A stretch of 10,748 nt of DNA from the NCBI GenBank assembly GCA_947462425.1, contig CANHPI010000066.1, forward strand, positions 1 through 10,748. The letters are read 5' to 3'. Below are positions 7,177 to 10,748 of this stretch, piece after piece. The position numbers and the translations under genes are program-made. The notes below the pieces were generated by a model, which did not search any database, was not told the origin of the DNA, and saw only the letters and a list, made by a program, of their open reading frames with translations. How positions within the stretch are numbered: the stretch's first letter is position 1; the number at the start of each line of letters is the position of its first letter. The stretch comes from Bacteroidota bacterium (lineage in GTDB: Bacteria; Bacteroidota; Bacteroidia; B-17B0; B-17BO).

Positions 7177-8451
7177 TTATTGCTCAAAGAAAAAGTCAAT
7201 GAGCTTATTTATCTTTTCAACATTAAATGAATTTTCTCCATCAAAAAATCCATCTATTGCTTTTGTAATTTCTGTAGCTGAAATAATTCCATCTTTATTA
7301 TAATCTGCTTCAATAAACTCTGCAGGTATTTTAGATGTTTTTCCTGATTTTGATTTAATCTCTTTAGTCTTATCCTCTATTTCTTTTAAATACCTTAGGC
7401 TTGGCGAAGAATTAAATCCTTCGCTTCTTTCATTGGACAAACTGTCCCATTCTAATTGACGCTTAGCTAAAGCAGCTTCATCAATAGTTACCCCATTGCC
7501 ATCTACATTGGCTCCTTTTTTAGACGTTAATTCCTGATCCATATAATCATATACGCCATCATTATCTTTATCATCCGGGCAACCATTTGCATCAACTTTT
7601 AACCCTTTTGGAGTTCCTAAACATTTGTCCAATAAATCCTTTACGCCATCTTCATCACTATCCATATTATCAACATCACTAAAGTCTACATTACTGTAAG
7701 CGTCTTTTGGTTTTTTACCAAAATGAATATTTAAAGCTATACTCGCAGAAGCCCAACTGTCATTTCCACCACTTTTAAAATTGTCAATGTAATCGGTCAT
7801 GCTAAGATTATATACCATGCCTATTCGCAAACTAGACCGAAAACCAATTTGAAATTTTGCTCCGATACCTAAAGGAATAAATAATGTGCTTCTTGCATAA
7901 CTACTTGCAGAATCTTTTAATTGTGTTTCATAAGTGTAATCTCTTTTAAGGATAGTTGAACTTTGTAAATTTGCCGCTTCATCTTTTTGATCGCGAATTG
8001 AACCATCACTCCAATAATTATACAATTTTCCGTTTTTATCTTTTAAATCGCCATAAGCATCAAACATCATATAACCAATACCAGCATGAACATAAGGAGA
8101 AACAACTTTTTGAGTTTCACCTAATTTATCAAAAAAAGCAAAGACGTTTAATCCACCACCCATTACCGTAGACTGAAAATTTAAATGAGATGATTTGTCG
8201 TTATCTGTGCCGGCTAGTTTACCATATAGGCCATCAATACCAATTCCTAAAACCTTTCCTATTCTATATTCAATACCAAATCCATAGCCCAATCGTAAAT
8301 TACTAAAGTAATTACCATTACTTTTTTTTCCAACATCGCCCAAATACTTTAATCCAGCAGCTTGGGTAGTAATTGATAATTGAGCCATTGAACTTATTGT
8401 AACAACCAAAGAAACTGCTATTAAAAATAGCTTCGTATAAATTCTATTCAT
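7177..8451 (-). CDS. Outer-membrane barrel protein with TSP3 repeats and a C-terminal EF-hand
   Basis: A 424-residue protein from an ATG, with a signal peptide at 1-24 ending ISSMAQ. A beta-barrel spans about 25-245 (YGFGIEYRIGKVLGIGIDGL, LFIPLGIGAKFQIGF, ASIALNIHF) with the family motif YWSDGS at 146-151. A TSP3-type calcium region follows at 264-310 (DSDEDGVKD, DDKDNDGVYD), with Cys277 and Cys291 at the same 14-residue spacing as in its paralogue at 3547-5775. A charged, probably helical stretch (about 325-375) leads to a canonical EF-hand loop at 383-394, DYNKDGIISATE, with Asp383, Asn385, Asp387, Gly388 and Glu394. A more degenerate second half follows (DGENSFNVEKIN, then LIDFFFEQ). There is no OmpA_C or SPOR domain. 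It is first in the probable operon; a perfect -7 element lies about 50 bp upstream of the start. Function unknown; the barrel plus calcium-binding tail suggests an outer-membrane structural or docking role. Confidence 0.88.
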   Translation of the reverse strand: MNRIYTKLFLIAVSLVVTISSMAQLSITTQAAGLKYLGDVGKKSNGNYFSNLRLGYGFGIEYRIGKVLGIGIDGLYGKLAGTDNDKSSHLNFQSTVMGGGLNVFAFFDKLGETQKVVSPYVHAGIGYMMFDAYGDLKDKNGKLYNYWSDGSIRDQKDEAANLQSSTILKRDYTYETQLKDSASSYARSTLFIPLGIGAKFQIGFRSSLRIGMVYNLSMTDYIDNFKSGGNDSWASASIALNIHFGKKPKDAYSNVDFSDVDNMDSDEDGVKDLLDKCLGTPKGLKVDANGCPDDKDNDGVYDYMDQELTSKKGANVDGNGVTIDEAALAKRQLEWDSLSNERSEGFNSSPSLRYLKEIEDKTKEIKSKSGKTSKIPAEFIEADYNKDGIISATEITKAIDGFFDGENSFNVEKINKLIDFFFEQ

Positions 8452-8500
8452 TAATATGTTATTTAATAATAGATTAAATTAGTTGTTTTAAGGCTAAAAA

Positions 8501-8508
8501 CAAAGCTA
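8501..8508 (-). promoter_or_regulatory. Predicted -7 promoter element for the envelope operon
   Basis: On the minus strand this reads TAGCTTTG, a perfect match to the Bacteroidota -7 consensus TAnnTTTG. It would start transcription roughly 45 bases before the ATG at 8451. Candidate -33 TTG triplets are at 8524-8526 (spacer 15) and 8533-8535 (spacer 24); neither has the usual spacing of about 19-21, so only the -7 box is well supported. Confidence 0.5.
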
Positions 8509-8521
8509 AAACAAAAAAAAC

Positions 8522-8533
8522 GGCAAGTTTGCC
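8522..8533. repeat. Short inverted repeat upstream of the operon -7 box
   Basis: GGCAA-GT-TTGCC has perfect 5-bp arms and is the only GC-containing palindrome in an otherwise AT-rich spacer. It lies 13 bp upstream (in the transcription sense) of the -7 box at 8501-8508, so a bound protein would overlap the -33 region. It could be an operator; it is short enough to be chance. Confidence 0.3.
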
Positions 8534-8641
8534 AACATAAAATGTAATTGTAAACAGTTTTATGTTAGTTAACTGATTTTAAGAGAAAATTAATATCAAA
8601 AGAACTTAATTGTATATCGTTTTTGAATCCTAACTAATGCT

Positions 8642-8658
8642 CAAAATAGTTAATTTTG
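8642..8658 (+). promoter_or_regulatory. Predicted ispD promoter -7 element within an inverted repeat
   Basis: TAATTTTG at 8651-8658 is a perfect TAnnTTTG on the plus strand, 94 bp before the ispD ATG. The nearest upstream TTG is at 8623-8625, with a 25-bp spacer that is longer than usual. The -7 box forms the right arm of CAAAAT-AGTTA-ATTTTG, a perfect 6-bp inverted repeat that could be a regulator site or chance in AT-rich DNA. Confidence 0.45.
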
Positions 8659-8752
8659 ACATACTATAAAAATTAACACACAAAGAATTTATTAATTAGG
8701 AGTCTAAAAAAACTAATGATGGAGTTATTATACAAACTTAAAACTATTATTT

Positions 8753-9421
8753 ATGAATTCTCAATATAACATCATTATTGTTGCAGGAGGAACAGGATCA
8801 AGAATGCAATCAACGGTTCCAAAACAATTTATTGAAATAAAAGGGAAACCTATTTTAATTCATACCATTGAAAAATTTATGGAATTTGATGAATTCATTA
8901 ATGTTGTTGTATGCGTTCATAAAGATTATTTAACGGATGCTAATTTTATGTTGGCCGAATATTTTCCTGATAAAAATATACAAACAGTAGTTGGCGGGGA
9001 AACACGATTTCACTCTGTAAAAAACGGATTGAACTGCATTACTAACAAAAATGACATCGTTGGAATTCATGATGCTGCTAGACCATTTGTATCTGTAGAA
9101 ACCATCAAACGATGTTTTGAAACTGCTGCTCAAAAAGGAAATGCTATTCCGATTTCGCCTATTAACGAAAGTTTAAGAATGGTAACAAACGGAATTAATA
9201 AAGCAGTTAGCAGGGATGATTACAAAATTGTGCAAACACCTCAATGTTTTTTGGTATCTAAAATTAAGGAAGCATTTGAACAAAATTTCACGCCGTTTTT
9301 CACAGACGATGCCACTGTTTTAGAAGGCATGGATGAAACTATTAATTTAGTAGAAGGTAATTTTGAAAATATAAAAATTACCAATCCTTATGATTTAAAA
9401 TTTGCTGAACTCTATTTATGA
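8753..9421 (+). CDS. ispD: 2-C-methyl-D-erythritol 4-phosphate cytidylyltransferase
   Basis: The enzyme couples MEP with CTP to give CDP-methylerythritol plus pyrophosphate, the third step of the MEP isoprenoid pathway, in the cytoplasm. The 222-residue length is close to the family norm. The nucleotide-binding loop is VAGGTGSRM followed by VPKQF, with Arg17 and Lys24 matching the catalytic Arg20 and Lys27 of the E. coli enzyme. DAARP at 107-111 is the metal/CTP site, Arg154 before QTPQCF matches E. coli Arg157, and Lys208 in NIKITNPYDL matches Lys213. TDDATVLE is also typical. All catalytic positions I can place are intact. The ATG has no Shine-Dalgarno sequence, as is common in this phylum. 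Its TGA overlaps the next start codon (ATGA), so ispD and polX are probably cotranscribed and translationally coupled. Confidence 0.96.
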   Translation: MNSQYNIIIVAGGTGSRMQSTVPKQFIEIKGKPILIHTIEKFMEFDEFINVVVCVHKDYLTDANFMLAEYFPDKNIQTVVGGETRFHSVKNGLNCITNKNDIVGIHDAARPFVSVETIKRCFETAAQKGNAIPISPINESLRMVTNGINKAVSRDDYKIVQTPQCFLVSKIKEAFEQNFTPFFTDDATVLEGMDETINLVEGNFENIKITNPYDLKFAELYL

Positions 9422-10748
9422 TGACTACAGAAGACATAGCGGATGCTTTGGAAATTACTGCTAAATTAATGGAACTCCATAACGAGAATCCATTTAAAAT
9501 AAAGGCTATTAGTTCAGCAGCTTATAAGTTGGGTAAAACGCGATTAGATTTAAATAATCAAACCGTTGATGAGTTAACAAAAATTGAAGGCATCAGTAAA
9601 AGTTTAGCCGAAAAAATAATTGATTTTACAACCACCGGAACTACTAAAGAACTTCATGAATTAATTGCAAAAACACCAGCCGGTGTTATTGAAATGTTGG
9701 GTATAAAAGGTTTAGGTCCAAAAAAAGTAAGACAACTTTGGCAAGAATTAGAATTAGAAAGTGTAACCGATTTACTATATGCTTGTCATGAAAACAGATT
9801 AGTTGAATTGAAAGGCTTTGGAGAAAAAACCCAAAACACCATCATTCAAAACATAGAATTTAAAATCAAAAATACGGGTTGGTTTCATTACGCTTATGCT
9901 GAAAAAATTGGGCAACCCATTATTGATGCAATTAAAAATATAACAGACTTAGTTAGTTTTACCGGCGCTATGTATCGCAGATGCGAGGTGATTGAAGAAA
10001 TAGATATTTTAGTGGGCGATGAAAGTATTGATGTAGATGAATACTATTCTGAAACTATTCCTATAAATTTTATTCAAGTTAATGGAAACGTTTTTTATAG
10101 AAAATTAGTAGAGACGTCTTCTACTAAAGAACATTTAGAAGGAATAAATTATAAAGTTTTAGAAACAAAAAAATATGATTCGGAAGAATCCATTTACTCA
10201 AATTTAAACATTCAATATTGTGAGCCCGAAATACGTGAAGGTTTATTTGAATTAGATAAAGCAAAAAACAATCAACTACCTAAATTAATTGAATTAACTG
10301 ATTTAAAGGGTATTTTACATAATCACTCAACATATAGTGATGGTATGAATACGTTAGAAGAAATGGCAACCTATTGCAAAGATTTAGGTTATCAATATTT
10401 AGGAATTTGTGACCACTCTCAAACAGCTGTATATGCTGATGGTTTAAAACCTGAAACCATTTTTTTGCAACATCAAGAAATAGAAAAGTTGAACCAAAAA
10501 TTATTTCCATTTAAAATATTTAAAGGTATTGAGAGTGATATTTTAGGAAATGGCGATTTAGATTACGAAGAAGCTATTTTAAAAACGTTTGACTTCATTG
10601 TTGCTTCCGTTCATGCCAATTTAAAAATGGATGAAGAAAAAGCAACAACTCGTTTATTAAAAGCAATTGAAAATCCTTACACCACTATTTTAGGACATCC
10701 AACGGGTCGTTTATTATTAGGTCGACCAGGATATCCAATTAACCATAA
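9418..10748 (+). CDS. polX: PolX/PHP-domain protein with a degenerate polymerase domain (3' end beyond window)
   Basis: 443 codons are present and the frame is open at the right edge; bacterial PolX proteins are usually about 550-580 residues. The start is the ATG at 9418, which overlaps the ispD stop; a second ATG follows directly at 9421. The N-terminal 8-kDa-like domain has helix-hairpin-helix segments at about 57-66 (EGISKSLAEK), 95-105 (GIKGLGPKKV) and 131-140 (LKGFGEKTQN), which bind DNA non-specifically. The polymerase palm is eroded: the usual GS-RR/GDxD motif reads TGAMYRRCEVIEEID at 182-196, and the position expected for the third Asp is Asn217. The PHP domain is intact so far: H301-N-H303, D308, D332-H333, E372, H399 and GHPTGR with H427, all metal-ligand type residues. 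PHP domains of PolX proteins act as nucleases or phosphoesterases, so this is probably a DNA repair nuclease rather than a polymerase. Confidence 0.92.
   Translation, partial: MMTTEDIADALEITAKLMELHNENPFKIKAISSAAYKLGKTRLDLNNQTVDELTKIEGISKSLAEKIIDFTTTGTTKELHELIAKTPAGVIEMLGIKGLGPKKVRQLWQELELESVTDLLYACHENRLVELKGFGEKTQNTIIQNIEFKIKNTGWFHYAYAEKIGQPIIDAIKNITDLVSFTGAMYRRCEVIEEIDILVGDESIDVDEYYSETIPINFIQVNGNVFYRKLVETSSTKEHLEGINYKVLETKKYDSEESIYSNLNIQYCEPEIREGLFELDKAKNNQLPKLIELTDLKGILHNHSTYSDGMNTLEEMATYCKDLGYQYLGICDHSQTAVYADGLKPETIFLQHQEIEKLNQKLFPFKIFKGIESDILGNGDLDYEEAILKTFDFIVASVHANLKMDEEKATTRLLKAIENPYTTILGHPTGRLLLGRPGYPINH

Larger units (their letters stand above)
8452..8752. other. Divergent intergenic region (301 bp) between the envelope operon and ispD
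   Basis: This very AT-rich region separates two divergent transcription units. It holds a perfect TAnnTTTG on each strand (minus at 8501-8508, plus at 8651-8658) and two short inverted repeats close to them. An AGGAG at 8698-8702 is about 50 bp too far from the ispD start to serve it. I see no tRNA, structured RNA, riboswitch or rho-independent terminator. Confidence 0.7.

Noticed and set aside
6824..7303. 159-codon open frame on the plus strand
   Set aside because: It lies antisense across the start of the Ig/SPOR gene and the end of the EF-hand barrel gene, both of which have clear domains. Its product shows no recognisable motif. The other short frames opposite the large genes were dropped for the same reason.
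3547..8451. Assignment of the envelope operon to the type IX secretion or gliding machinery
   Set aside because: The barrels, TSP3 and SPOR domains fit the bacterial group, but I see no diagnostic Por/Gld/Spr motif and no type IX C-terminal sorting domain, so naming it would be a guess.
8656..8670. TTGACA followed by TATAAA, resembling a proteobacterial sigma-70 promoter
   Set aside because: The two hexamers are only 3 bp apart instead of about 17, and the primary sigma factor of this phylum uses TAnnTTTG.
10280..10510. 76-codon frame on the minus strand
   Set aside because: It is opposite the PHP metal-ligand region of polX, which is clearly the coding strand.

Overview
This is an AT-rich window from a chromosome of the phylum Bacteroidota (Flavobacteriia/Sphingobacteriia-like). 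The evidence is an outer-membrane protein with the CarboxypepD-reg, plug and barrel layout typical of the phylum, OmpA-like barrels with thrombospondin type 3 (TSP3) calcium repeats, a PolX with a decayed polymerase site, and perfect copies of the Bacteroidota -7 promoter element TAnnTTTG. I cannot name a genus.

Layout. Five genes lie on the minus strand and two on the plus strand, diverging from a 301-bp region at 8452-8752. Reading leftwards from that region, three envelope genes stand almost back to back: (A) 8451-7177, an outer-membrane barrel with TSP3 repeats and a C-terminal EF-hand; (C) 7167-5809, a secreted protein with two tandem Ig/cohesin-like domains and a C-terminal SPOR domain; (B) 5775-3547, a paralogue of A whose tail is three SPOR-like domains. 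The gaps are 9 and 33 bp, so this is very probably one operon. After a 175-bp gap come an 840-residue outer-membrane barrel protein of the TonB-dependent receptor type (3371-849) and the first 260 codons of a secreted M16 zinc peptidase (780-1), which runs off the left edge.

Reading rightwards are ispD (8753-9421), the cytidylyltransferase of the MEP isoprenoid pathway, and polX (9418-10748), a PolX/PHP protein cut by the right edge. Their stop and start codons overlap.

Function. The A-C-B operon is the most interesting part. All three products are predicted to be exported. A and B would sit in the outer membrane, and B and C would hold peptidoglycan through SPOR domains. SPOR domains thus take the place of the OmpA-type peptidoglycan anchor that normally follows a barrel plus TSP3. 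A has no evident peptidoglycan anchor but carries an EF-hand. C carries repeated beta-sandwich domains that by eye resemble cohesins. A calcium-dependent assembly joining outer membrane and cell wall is a reasonable but untested hypothesis. ispD is ordinary housekeeping. The polX product keeps its PHP metal ligands but has lost polymerase motif residues. I see no tRNA, rRNA, CRISPR array, insertion sequence or prophage gene.
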